Origin: an uncultured Blautia sp.
GTDB lineage: Bacteria; Bacillota; Clostridia; Lachnospirales; Lachnospiraceae
Length of the DNA stretch: 64,000 nucleotides
Assembly: GCF_934371575.1 (NCBI RefSeq)
Contig: NZ_CAKRNY010000016.1
Location: 1-64,000, forward strand
Direction of reading: 5' to 3'
The position numbers were made by a program, and so were the translations under genes. Of this stretch, positions 40,374-48,999 are shown one piece after another (positions within the stretch are counted from its first letter, which is position 1; the number at the start of each line of letters is the position of its first letter). The notes below the pieces were generated by a model, which saw nothing but the letters and a program-made list of their open reading frames with translations, did not search any database and was not told where the DNA came from.

Positions 40374-41303
40374 ATGTCCAATCGCATTTCTGCCCTTCCT
40401 CTTTGCTTACTTTTATTATACCTTGTCCTGTTTCCGATAACAGGCTGCACCAGCAGTAAAAATTCCGGTTCTTCCACAGAGCCGCCTGTTTTTTCCCCTC
40501 TGCAGGTTCTGGTTCCTGACGCACCTGGAACAGTCACAGTAGGGCAGTCGCCTCTGGTACTCGATATATCTAACCAGAACCAGGGATATTTAACTGCTGT
40601 CAGTGATGACAATGGCACCACGAAAAACATTCAGCTTTCTGCTGATGACGGTGTTGTCTATTCCTATTTTATAAAAACAGGCGAAAGTGCTGTCATTCCT
40701 TTTTCAAGTGGAAGCGGCACTTACCAGATATCTTGTTATGAACAGGTAAATGGCAGCCAGTATGCCGCACTTTATGCCCAGACACTGGATGTTGCTCTGG
40801 AAAATGAGTTTCTTCCATTCCTGTATCCAAATCAGTATGTAAACTTCACTCCGGACTCAGAAACCAGCAAGCTTGCCCTTTCTCTTCTTCCGGATGATGC
40901 CAGTGAACAGGAATGTATTGACTCCGTTTTTCAGTATGTAACCTCGCATATTACCTACGATGAGGAAAAGGCTTCCACTGTAGAGACAGGCTATCTTCCC
41001 GATGTAGATGAAACCTTAGCCTCCGGCAAAGGAATCTGCTTTGATTATGCAGCTCTTATGACAGCCATGCTTCGAAGCCGGGATATTCCCTGCAAGCTTC
41101 AGATCGGTTATGCCGGTGATATCAAGCATGCATGGATTGATGTATACATACGGGGAAAAGGCTGGGTTGAACATGCCATTACCTATGACGGTGAAAAATG
41201 GAACCGCATGGATCCCACCTTTACTGCAAACAGCGAAGACGAAGAGCTTATTAATTCCTATATCGGTGACAGTAAGAATTACACACTTCAGTTCACCAGA
41301 TAA
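40374..41303 (+). CDS. Transglutaminase-like lipoprotein
   Basis: A 309-residue lipoprotein with lipobox ITGC (Cys25), a beta-rich middle region and a C-terminal transglutaminase-like domain. The triad is Cys222 in GKGICFDYA, His252 in KHAWIDVY and Asp280 in RMDPTF. It is anchored outside the membrane and probably acts as a peptidase or peptide-modifying enzyme. AAGGAG precedes the ATG. It is 29 bp upstream of the pilC-like gene and may be the first gene of the pilus operon, which would make it an assembly or maturation factor; that is inference. Confidence 0.85.
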   Translation: MSNRISALPLCLLLLYLVLFPITGCTSSKNSGSSTEPPVFSPLQVLVPDAPGTVTVGQSPLVLDISNQNQGYLTAVSDDNGTTKNIQLSADDGVVYSYFIKTGESAVIPFSSGSGTYQISCYEQVNGSQYAALYAQTLDVALENEFLPFLYPNQYVNFTPDSETSKLALSLLPDDASEQECIDSVFQYVTSHITYDEEKASTVETGYLPDVDETLASGKGICFDYAALMTAMLRSRDIPCKLQIGYAGDIKHAWIDVYIRGKGWVEHAITYDGEKWNRMDPTFTANSEDEELINSYIGDSKNYTLQFTR

Positions 41304-41332
41304 AGCATCACCTTTTTAGAAAGGATTTTTAT

Positions 41333-42376
41333 ATGATTACCAAATTAACTAACCGTGAGCTGTTTCAGTTCTTTGAACAGTTTTCCATTATACTGCGTTC
41401 CGGGATGTCTGCCATAGAGGGACTTGCCATATTAAATGATGATACCCAGACAGAACGGGGCAAAGAGCTTTTAAGCTTTCTCTCCAAAGATATGGAAGAA
41501 TCCGGTTCCCTTGCACATGCTATGGAAGAATCCGGAGCCTTTTCCCCTTCTGCTGCTGCCTATGTCCGCACCGGTGAGGAAACCGGATGTCTGGATGAGG
41601 TAACAAAAGGTCTGTCTGCCTTCTATCAGAAAGAACTCCAGATCAGGGAACAGATCCAGAGTGCTGTCACCTACCCTCTTGTTATGCTTGGCATGATGAC
41701 AGCCGTTATAATCATCCTGCTTGTAAAAGTTCTTCCTGTTTTCCGTCAGGTTTTTCGCCAGCTCGGGCTTGAAATGAACGGACTATCCGGAGCCCTTCTT
41801 GGAATGGGCGAAACCTTCAGCAGCTATTCCACTGTATTTCTGGTTCTTCTCGCTGCTGTAATTGGTCTTCTCCTGTTTTTTTCCCTTCACCCAAAGGGAC
41901 GGACGCTTTTTTACAAAGCCATCTGCCGTTTTCCCGGAGTCAGGGAAATTCCGGAAAACCTGGATTACAGCCGTCTTTGCCAGTGTATTTCCATGGGGAT
42001 CCGAAGCGGTCTTTCCCCTGAACTTTGCGTGGAACTGGCAAGCGCCGTTGTCACACAAACAGAGATCAGGGATAAGCTTTCCGGCATTTCGAAGCGGCTC
42101 TCTGAGGGATATGGATTTACGGAAGCCATTACAGAGTCCGGACTTTTTAAAGCCATGGAGCTTCGCCTGATCTCACTTGGTTTTCAGGCTGGCTCATCAG
42201 ATGAAGTGATGGAAAATCTGGCTGAACAGTATGAAGAAAAATCAGTCGGCTCTATTTCACACATTGTATCCATTCTGGAACCTACCATTGTGATCGTCCT
42301 TTCCCTTCTTGTAGGACTGATCCTTCTCTCAGTTATGATGCCCCTTCTCGGACTGCTTTCCGAGATGATTGCATAA
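41333..42376 (+). CDS. pilC: Type II secretion/type IV pilus inner-membrane platform protein (GspF/PilC)
   Basis: A 347-residue platform protein with two GspF domains: an N-terminal FFEQFSIILRSGMSAIEGL and a second, LCQCISMGIRSGLSPELCVEL. Three transmembrane segments lie near residues 115-135, 163-182 and 318-345. It forms the membrane base that the ATPase acts on. It is shorter than the usual ~400-residue PilC because the N-terminal extension is minimal. It lies in an operon ending with pilT. Confidence 0.92.
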   Translation: MITKLTNRELFQFFEQFSIILRSGMSAIEGLAILNDDTQTERGKELLSFLSKDMEESGSLAHAMEESGAFSPSAAAYVRTGEETGCLDEVTKGLSAFYQKELQIREQIQSAVTYPLVMLGMMTAVIIILLVKVLPVFRQVFRQLGLEMNGLSGALLGMGETFSSYSTVFLVLLAAVIGLLLFFSLHPKGRTLFYKAICRFPGVREIPENLDYSRLCQCISMGIRSGLSPELCVELASAVVTQTEIRDKLSGISKRLSEGYGFTEAITESGLFKAMELRLISLGFQAGSSDEVMENLAEQYEEKSVGSISHIVSILEPTIVIVLSLLVGLILLSVMMPLLGLLSEMIA

Positions 42377-42410
42377 CCGTTTTCCGATACATCTGTAAGG
42401 GAGAATTAAA

Positions 42411-42761
42411 ATGGATATATTTGAAACCAAAGGAATGCACGCAAAACGGATTTTCCGTTCCATTGCTCCAGTCATATTCGCAGCTGTTCTCTGTCTGATC
42501 TTCTATACCGGAATCGCCCATACGCAGACAGATTCCCTGGAAAAAGAACAGATTACATTAAGCCGTGCGCTTGAAGGCGGTGCCATCCGCACCTACGCCC
42601 TCACCGGCAGATATCCGCAGAACCTGGAAGAATTGCTCTCCGATTACCATATTACCTATGACTCTGAAAAATTTGTGGTAGAATATGTTCCAAACGGCTC
42701 CAATCTGCTTCCATCCATAAGTGTCCTTCCGCTGAATGCCAGAAAAGGAGGTGCCAGATGA
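42411..42761 (+). CDS. Small membrane-anchored pilin-like/assembly protein
   Basis: A 116-residue protein with a basic N-terminus (KGMHAKRIFR), a hydrophobic segment at about 17-35 and a periplasmic-type domain containing TYALTGRYPQNLEELLSDYHI. Many pseudopilins carry the same YP-x(4)-L-x-L motif (Gly-x-YPxxLxxL). There is no standard G/FxxxE cleavage site, so it may be an uncleaved pilin-like protein. It overlaps the next gene by 4 bp. The role is inferred from the operon. Confidence 0.7.
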   Translation: MDIFETKGMHAKRIFRSIAPVIFAAVLCLIFYTGIAHTQTDSLEKEQITLSRALEGGAIRTYALTGRYPQNLEELLSDYHITYDSEKFVVEYVPNGSNLLPSISVLPLNARKGGAR

Positions 42762-43264
42762 TCTCCAGATTTACCCGGAAACACAGCATTGACTCTCTGG
42801 CGATTCTGATGCTTTTTGCAATGTACATACTGTTTCTTCTGTTTTTACTGCTATTCGGAGCAGGAAATTATCAGGCATCTGTAAAAAGCCTGGACACCAA
42901 TAATAATCTTTACACAGCAGCCGCTTACATCACTACTAAATTCCGGCAGCATGATCTTCCCGGCAGCATTTCCCTGACAGAGCTTCAGGGCACCCAGGCG
43001 CTTTGCTTTCAGGAGAATATTGAGAACAAAAACTACTGCACATATATTTATTTTGACGGCAGCTATCTGAAAGAGCTGTTTACAGCCAATGATTCCAATG
43101 CAGACCTTTCCATGGGAACGGATCTGGCACAGCTTCAGGATTTTCAGGTGGAATCCATTGAAAATACCTTTTACAAAATCACATTAACTGACACCGATGG
43201 CCATGTTTCCGGTTTTCTGCTGCATCCCGGCATTCCGGACAATGACTGCACCCCAATGTCCTGA
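42758..43264 (+). CDS. DUF4860-type single-pass membrane protein of the pilus operon
   Basis: A 168-residue protein. It has a basic N-terminus, one long hydrophobic helix at about 14-36 (AILMLFAMYILFLLFLLLF) and a mixed alpha/beta exterior domain. It resembles DUF4860 proteins of Lachnospiraceae pilus-like clusters. No prepilin cleavage motif is present. It overlaps its upstream neighbour by 4 bp, and 13 bp separate it from the next start. Confidence 0.7.
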   Translation: MISRFTRKHSIDSLAILMLFAMYILFLLFLLLFGAGNYQASVKSLDTNNNLYTAAAYITTKFRQHDLPGSISLTELQGTQALCFQENIENKNYCTYIYFDGSYLKELFTANDSNADLSMGTDLAQLQDFQVESIENTFYKITLTDTDGHVSGFLLHPGIPDNDCTPMS

Positions 43265-43277
43265 AAGGAAGTTTTTC

Positions 43278-43739
43278 ATGCAAAATATTACCACTCATTC
43301 CAAATCCGGTCTTTTTCTTATGGAAATGATATTCGTCCTTCTTTTTCTTGGACTTACCTGCGGTGTCTGCGTAAGGCTGTTTGCAGCTTCCTATACAGCA
43401 AGAGAAAAAGCCAGTCAGGAATCCCATATCCAGGAACTGATCACCAATGCCAGCGAAATTCTGGAAGGAACTGACGGTTCTGTGAACAGCTTTCTTGCAC
43501 TCATGCCAGATGGTGTTGCAGATCAGGACTCCATTTGCTATTATTTTGACAAACAATGGAAAAACACATCTGAAGAAAATGCCGTCTTCAAAATGACCAT
43601 CATCAGCGCTGTTTCTGATGTCAGCAAAGAAATTACGATCCGTTTTTTCAAAATTTCCGGTGACAGTGACAGCACCATTCTTTATACGCAGACGGTCCGT
43701 TTTCCGTTTTTCACAGCAAGAGGGGAGACAGCTTCATGA
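43278..43739 (+). CDS. Prepilin-like minor pilin with N-methylation motif
   Basis: A 153-residue protein. After a short basic leader it has SG|LFLMEMIFVLLFLGL: Gly before the cleavage point, a hydrophobic +1 residue and Glu at +5, the signature of class III signal peptides. The start at 43278 is set by GAAAGGAAG upstream; an in-frame ATG at 43197 lies inside the previous gene. It is the only protein in the operon with a clear prepilin peptidase site. It overlaps the next gene by 4 bp. Confidence 0.8.
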   Translation: MQNITTHSKSGLFLMEMIFVLLFLGLTCGVCVRLFAASYTAREKASQESHIQELITNASEILEGTDGSVNSFLALMPDGVADQDSICYYFDKQWKNTSEENAVFKMTIISAVSDVSKEITIRFFKISGDSDSTILYTQTVRFPFFTARGETAS

Positions 43740-44212
43740 AAAAAAAGAACACTCTTTTTTCTGCAACAGGAATTCCTTCCCTGTTTCTGATTTTTGCAGT
43801 ACTTATGCTGGTGATCCTGTCGTTGCTGGGATATGGCACTTCCCGGCAGAATCTTCGTGCCAGCACCCTTTCCCTCGGGCAGACCACTGCATATTATAAT
43901 GCCTGCACCGAGGCAACTGATTTTTATACCAGCCTTGTGCATACTCTGAAAAAATTTCAGACACAGGTAAAAACAGAAGATGAATATTACCAGCTTATCT
44001 CTGATTATCTGGATACACAGGAAAATACACAGTGGGATTTAAAGCAGCACACAATTCAATATCTGAAGGCTTTTTCAGATTCCCAAAGCCTGACTGTAAA
44101 GATTTCCGCAGACTTTCAAGATGACACCATTGCCAGAATTCTGACATGGAACACCGTCGCAACAGAGGACTGGACTCCTGATAACAGCCAGCCAGTCTAC
44201 AAAGGAGAATAA
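43736..44212 (+). CDS. PilX-like membrane-anchored protein of the pilus operon
   Basis: A 158-residue protein with a basic start (MKKKN), a hydrophobic segment at about 14-33 and a helical, polar exterior domain. Position and shape resemble PilX/GspK-like minor components, but similarity is too weak for a family call. It overlaps its upstream neighbour by 4 bp and precedes pilT by 4 bp. Confidence 0.65.
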   Translation: MKKKNTLFSATGIPSLFLIFAVLMLVILSLLGYGTSRQNLRASTLSLGQTTAYYNACTEATDFYTSLVHTLKKFQTQVKTEDEYYQLISDYLDTQENTQWDLKQHTIQYLKAFSDSQSLTVKISADFQDDTIARILTWNTVATEDWTPDNSQPVYKGE

Positions 44213-44216
44213 TTTT

Positions 44217-45287
44217 ATGGAAGAAAAAGTAAAGGCTTTTCTGGAGCTTGCAACCCAGAAAAAAGCCTCTGATATTTTTATTATTGCAGGTCGTCCCCTT
44301 TCCGTAAAAATTGACGGAAAGCTTTGCATCCTGGATGGATTTGAAGAACGGCTCATGCCGCCGGAAACAGATGAGTTTATCCGGATCATCTACAAGCTTG
44401 CCCATGACCGCAATATACAGCCTATGCTGGATTCCGGAGACGATGATTTTTCCATGGCTATTCCCGGTCTCTCCAGATTCCGCGTAAATACATACCGGCA
44501 GCGTGGTTCCCTTGCCGCAGTCATCCGCATTATTGCGTTTAATCTGCCTGATCCCAAGGATCTGCATATTCCACCTGCTGTTATGGAAGCTGCTGATCTT
44601 ACCAAGGGAATGGTTCTGATCACCGGACCTGCCGGAAGCGGAAAATCCACAACCATGGCCTGCATTATCGATCAGATCAACCACAGCCGTGAGGGACATA
44701 TTATCACCCTTGAGGATCCCCTTGAATATCTCCACCGCCATGACAAATGTATTGTAAGCCAGCGTGAGATCTGCACGGACACCGCCAATTATCTGGTTTC
44801 CCTGCGTGCCACCCTGCGCCAGAGTCCGGATGTTATTCTGCTTGGGGAAATGCGTGATCACGAAACCATCCAGACTGCCATGACTGCTGCCGAAACCGGA
44901 CATCTGATTCTATCCAGCCTTCATACTACAGGCGCAGCCAATACTATCAGCCGTATTATGGATGTTTTCGAACCCAGTCAGCAGCATCAGATTGCCATTC
45001 AGCTTTCCATGGTACTGCAGACCGTTATTTCCCAGCAGCTGGTGCCCGACATAGATGGACATAATATTCCTGTTTTTGAAATCATGCGTCTTACTCCTGC
45101 AATCCGCAATATGATTCGTGACAATAAAATCTACCAGATTGACGGCGTAATTGCATCCTCTTCCCAGTCTGATATGCGTTCCATGGACAACAGCCTTCTG
45201 GAGCTTTACCGTAACAGACAGATTACCAGAGAGACCGCATTGAAATATTCTTCAAACCCGGAAATGTTAAAAAGGAAGCTCCTGTAA
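44217..45287 (+). CDS. pilT: Type IV pilus retraction-type ATPase PilT
   Basis: A 356-residue hexameric secretion ATPase. Walker A is GPAGSGKST (137-145), the Asp box is ITLEDPLEY, Walker B is DVILLGEMRD and the His box is GHLILSSLHTT. The C-terminal AIRNMIRDNK matches the PilT signature AIRNLIRE. It is the last gene of the operon. No PilB-type extension ATPase is in the window, so either one lies elsewhere or this ATPase serves both directions. Its stop codon is inside the loop of the terminator hairpin. Confidence 0.95.
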   Translation: MEEKVKAFLELATQKKASDIFIIAGRPLSVKIDGKLCILDGFEERLMPPETDEFIRIIYKLAHDRNIQPMLDSGDDDFSMAIPGLSRFRVNTYRQRGSLAAVIRIIAFNLPDPKDLHIPPAVMEAADLTKGMVLITGPAGSGKSTTMACIIDQINHSREGHIITLEDPLEYLHRHDKCIVSQREICTDTANYLVSLRATLRQSPDVILLGEMRDHETIQTAMTAAETGHLILSSLHTTGAANTISRIMDVFEPSQQHQIAIQLSMVLQTVISQQLVPDIDGHNIPVFEIMRLTPAIRNMIRDNKIYQIDGVIASSSQSDMRSMDNSLLELYRNRQITRETALKYSSNPEMLKRKLL

Positions 45288-45300
45288 TGAGCTTCCTTTT
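45273..45300. terminator. Terminator overlapping the pilT stop codon
   Basis: AGGAAGCTC and GAGCTTCCT enclose CTGTAAT, followed by TTTTC on the plus strand and preceded by As (Ts for the minus strand). It serves the pilus operon and possibly the convergent protease gene. Confidence 0.85.
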
Positions 45301-45316
45301 CTTCATAGTATCACAT

Positions 45317-47893
45317 TCAGTACTTCTTTACAGCTTTGAATGCTTTGTATTTACTCTTTACAACACCTGTAGGTTCTTTCACATATGCCCGCACATAATA
45401 GGCGTATTTCTTTCCCTTCTTTACCTTCGTATCTGTCCAGGAAGACGTACTTCCCTTCTTAATCGAAGCTACCCGCTTATATTTACCATTTCCTGTTTTT
45501 CTGTAAATATAATAACCATCACAGTTCTTCTGTGCTTTCCACTTCAGCTTCAGACCTTTTTTTACATTGGAAACAGAAGTAAGCTTTTGTAAAGAAGGGG
45601 CTGCCTTGTATTTACCACTGGACTTGTAGCTGCTTGCCACAGTCTTATTATTTACTGTACAATATGCTCTGACCGTATACTCATAGACAGTCGTTGCTTT
45701 TATCTTCTTATCTTTGTAAGACGTAGCCGCTGCCTTTTTTACAGAAGCAATTCTGGTCCATTTTCCCGAGGATGTTTTTCGATAGATCGCATATCCGGCG
45801 GCTCCTGAAATCTTATTCCAGGACACCGTATTATATCCACCGGAGGACACCGTCACGGAAACTGTCGGTGTGGACAATGCAGTTTTCACAGATTTCTCAT
45901 CTGTAAAACCAGAATACCTGGCAGTTCCATTTACCATACTGTAAGCACGGATTTTGTATGTATATGTAATTCCCGGATTGACAGCCGTATCTGTCCAGGT
46001 ATTGCAGTTCCAGGATACTGTAGTCATCTTCCTGTATTCGCCGCCTGCTTCTTTCCGATAAATCTGATAACCGGAAACCCCAGCAGATTTCGTCCATGTC
46101 AGATCAATTTTGTTGTAAGCTTTGGCGGATACCGATGGTGATGATGGTTTCTGTACCGTTACAGCACTGCTCAGCGTCCTTGTATGAGCCTTGATTCTGG
46201 CACAGGCACTTGGACTTGTTTTGGAAAAATCATTCCAGCCGCTTTTTTCATGGTAGCAAAAGCTTTGATTTGCTTCCAGGTCTGCATGAAATTCCACCCA
46301 TTCATAAGCACTGTTCGTCTCGCACAGATAGTCAACAGTTCCGGATCCAACGTTGGTGATAACAACCGAGTACAAAGTTCCATCCAGCAGATTCACTTCC
46401 GGCACCTGTACTGTGGAAATCCCTGCATGCTCCTGGTAAAACCGAACCGGAATGCTGTATGCAGGAGTTCCGCTTACCGGATTGCTCCTGTCTGTCAGAT
46501 TGGTATAAACCTGTATGCTGTAAGAGCCTTCATCTGTATATGTGGCAAGAACCACTTCCCCTAAAGCCTCTCCCTTCCCATTTCCTGCTTTTGCCTGAAA
46601 AACATTGGCAACAGAAGAGATCGTGCCACTTCCTGACGGATATAATTTCAGTTTGCTTAACGCACTGGATCCATCGTAAAAATAGTTATTTCTGTATTGA
46701 GGATTTGTGACTGCTTCACAGGCCACTATATTATAGTTGCTTTTATTCTGATAGGAAATGTAAAAATAACCGCCATCTCCCCAGTCTGCTCCCCAGCTGT
46801 TTCTCGCAATCCAGGCACCGTCTGAGGTCACATTGCATTCATCATTAAAATTCTCCCTGGAAAAGCTGTCATCCCAGCCGACCAGAGTTACGGCATGGTT
46901 TACCCCTGCACCTCCCGGATAACTGTACGCATATGTATAAGGATTATAATAACTGTCATACATCCCAAAGGACACGGAAGCAGAGCCATATTCTGAAATC
47001 AGTGACTTTATATTGTTTACAGAATAAGAAGAAAAAGCCGCATTTTCCAGATAAGCAGTGGTCTTATATGCCATTCCCGCTTCCGGAACCTTATCAGAAT
47101 CCAGGGTATGGTCTGCGTCGGTCTCATAAGGCACCTGGGACTCCAGTGCCATACCACTCCACGTACTGAGGAAAAGAGCTGCTAATGTCTGATTTCCCCC
47201 TTCCCGGTAATCGTGCAGAACATTATTTCTGTCATTAGGAGTATTCCCCAGAGGATCATTCTTGCGGTTTGCAAAAAAATACGCCAGATGTTCCTCCGAC
47301 AGATCGAACAGCCCTGTTCCCGCTCTCCTGAAGGATATTTCCAGATTGGCTGCAAGCGTATATGCCCAGCACATATTGGAAGGCTTCTGATTCCGCACCG
47401 GAATGGAAAGACTGCTTCTCGGATCATATTTCGCCGGATAAGAAGCTGCTCTTGCATCTCCTACGCTTCCGGTCTCACCACTTCCATTCCCGGAGGGAGG
47501 ATCCAGATAACTTAATGGTTCCAGTTCCCGGATTGGCTCTAACTGAGCTTCCAGTTCCGCTTCTGTAAGCGAATTCTCTTCCCCGGAATTTTCATTTTCA
47601 GGAGACGGATTCTCCTGGTCCAGACTGCCAAACCCGGCAGTCTGTTCCTGAATTTCTCCATCAGAAAATCCATCCTCACTTTCATCGGAAAGAAACTCCT
47701 CCGTATCAGAGGACAAATCCTCATTCTCCAAAGAAGTCTCCTCACTATCTCCATCTGTAAATTCACCACTGTCTTCCCATGGGGCATTTCCATCCGTAAG
47801 GTCTGCCGCCCGGACCGGCATTTCTGTACAGGCCAGAGAGCCTGCCAAAAGTAAGCTTAAAACTCCGTTTTTTAAGATCTTATTATATTTCAT
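45317..47893 (-). CDS. Secreted papain-like (C1) cysteine protease with Fn3-like repeats
   Basis: An 858-residue exported protein. The signal peptide is about residues 1-30. A very acidic Asp/Glu/Ser-rich segment follows (35-130). The papain-type domain has Gln169, Cys175 (NQKPSNMCWAY), His333 (NHAVTLVGWDD) and Asn365 (ARNSWGADWGDGGYFYISY). A beta-sandwich follows, and the C-terminal ~280 residues hold three Fn3-like repeats (W-x-x-x-x-G-Y-x-I-Y-R-K patterns). The all-basic C-terminus (KYKAFKAVKKY) has no sortase motif. It overlaps hisC by 4 bp, an odd pairing. Surface protein degradation is the likely role. Confidence 0.88.
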   Translation of the reverse strand: MKYNKILKNGVLSLLLAGSLACTEMPVRAADLTDGNAPWEDSGEFTDGDSEETSLENEDLSSDTEEFLSDESEDGFSDGEIQEQTAGFGSLDQENPSPENENSGEENSLTEAELEAQLEPIRELEPLSYLDPPSGNGSGETGSVGDARAASYPAKYDPRSSLSIPVRNQKPSNMCWAYTLAANLEISFRRAGTGLFDLSEEHLAYFFANRKNDPLGNTPNDRNNVLHDYREGGNQTLAALFLSTWSGMALESQVPYETDADHTLDSDKVPEAGMAYKTTAYLENAAFSSYSVNNIKSLISEYGSASVSFGMYDSYYNPYTYAYSYPGGAGVNHAVTLVGWDDSFSRENFNDECNVTSDGAWIARNSWGADWGDGGYFYISYQNKSNYNIVACEAVTNPQYRNNYFYDGSSALSKLKLYPSGSGTISSVANVFQAKAGNGKGEALGEVVLATYTDEGSYSIQVYTNLTDRSNPVSGTPAYSIPVRFYQEHAGISTVQVPEVNLLDGTLYSVVITNVGSGTVDYLCETNSAYEWVEFHADLEANQSFCYHEKSGWNDFSKTSPSACARIKAHTRTLSSAVTVQKPSSPSVSAKAYNKIDLTWTKSAGVSGYQIYRKEAGGEYRKMTTVSWNCNTWTDTAVNPGITYTYKIRAYSMVNGTARYSGFTDEKSVKTALSTPTVSVTVSSGGYNTVSWNKISGAAGYAIYRKTSSGKWTRIASVKKAAATSYKDKKIKATTVYEYTVRAYCTVNNKTVASSYKSSGKYKAAPSLQKLTSVSNVKKGLKLKWKAQKNCDGYYIYRKTGNGKYKRVASIKKGSTSSWTDTKVKKGKKYAYYVRAYVKEPTGVVKSKYKAFKAVKKY

Positions 47894-48948
47894 CTCAACA
47901 GATATTCTTTCAAAAATTCAATCAATCTTTCCATTTCTTCCTGTGTACCAACAGTAATACGCAGGTAATTGTCGATTCTTGGTTTCGGGAAATATCTTAC
48001 ATAAATATGTTTCTCTCGAAGTGCTTCGAAGATCTCCCTTGCCGGGCAACTGCTGTGAGAAGCAAAAATAAAGTTCGTCCTGGAATCCGGGAAGTGGAAA
48101 CCAAGAGCAGACAGCTCTCTTTTCGTCCATTCCCTTGTAGCAATAATCTTCTCGCAGGTATCTGTAAAATATTTCTTATCCTGAATAGCAGCCACACCTG
48201 AGACAAGAGTAGTGCGATCCATGGTATAAGAATTAAAAGAATATTTCACATCGTTCAGGAACCGGATCAACTGTGGATTACCACATGCAAAACCGATACG
48301 CATTCCAGCCATGGAACGTGATTTTGAAAAAGTCTGAACTACCAGAAGATTATCATATTTATCAATCAGTTCCAATGCAGATTTCGCCCCAAAATCCACA
48401 TAAGCCTCATCTACGATCACGATTACATCCGGATTATGCTGAATAATTTCCTCTATATCAGAAAGAGGAAGCTCCACTCCTGTAGGTGCATTGGGATTCG
48501 GAAAAATAATTCCACCATTTTCACCAAAATAGTCTTCCTTACAAATGCAGAAGTTCTGATCAAGAGCTTTCCGTTCGTACGGAATTCTGAAAAGGTCTGC
48601 CCACACATCATAAAAGGAATAGGTAATGTCCGGAAAAAGAATTGGCTTATCTGAATTAAAAAAGGTAAGGAAACTCATAGCGAGAACATCATCTGAGCCA
48701 ACGCCGACAAATACCTGATCATCTTTCAGTCCATAATGCTCTGCAATAGCATGTACCAGATCTCCAGCTGTAGGATCCGGATAAAGCCGAAGCGTATCTG
48801 GCTGAATTCCCAGCAATGCTTTCTCTACTCCAGGTGCAGGTGGATAAGGATTCTCATTGGTATTCAGCTTGATCATGTCTGGCTGGTTCGGCTGCTCGCC
48901 TGGTGTATAAGGTACTACTTTACGAATGTTTGCTTCCCATGTATTCAT
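47890..48948 (-). CDS. hisC: Histidinol-phosphate aminotransferase
   Basis: A 352-residue fold-type I PLP aminotransferase for the glutamate-dependent step of histidine synthesis. KLNTNENPYPPAPGV near the N-terminus, IVDEAYVDF and the PLP lysine in TFSKSRSMAGMRIGF fit HisC. It stands apart from other histidine genes and overlaps the secreted protease by 4 bp, so it could act on a related substrate such as threonine phosphate (CobD-like). HisC is favoured on overall sequence. Confidence 0.9.
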   Translation of the reverse strand: MNTWEANIRKVVPYTPGEQPNQPDMIKLNTNENPYPPAPGVEKALLGIQPDTLRLYPDPTAGDLVHAIAEHYGLKDDQVFVGVGSDDVLAMSFLTFFNSDKPILFPDITYSFYDVWADLFRIPYERKALDQNFCICKEDYFGENGGIIFPNPNAPTGVELPLSDIEEIIQHNPDVIVIVDEAYVDFGAKSALELIDKYDNLLVVQTFSKSRSMAGMRIGFACGNPQLIRFLNDVKYSFNSYTMDRTTLVSGVAAIQDKKYFTDTCEKIIATREWTKRELSALGFHFPDSRTNFIFASHSSCPAREIFEALREKHIYVRYFPKPRIDNYLRITVGTQEEMERLIEFLKEYLLR

Positions 48949-48999
48949 TTCAGTCCATCCTCGCTTCTTCGTATTATTTATTATAGTTTTCCTTTTATG

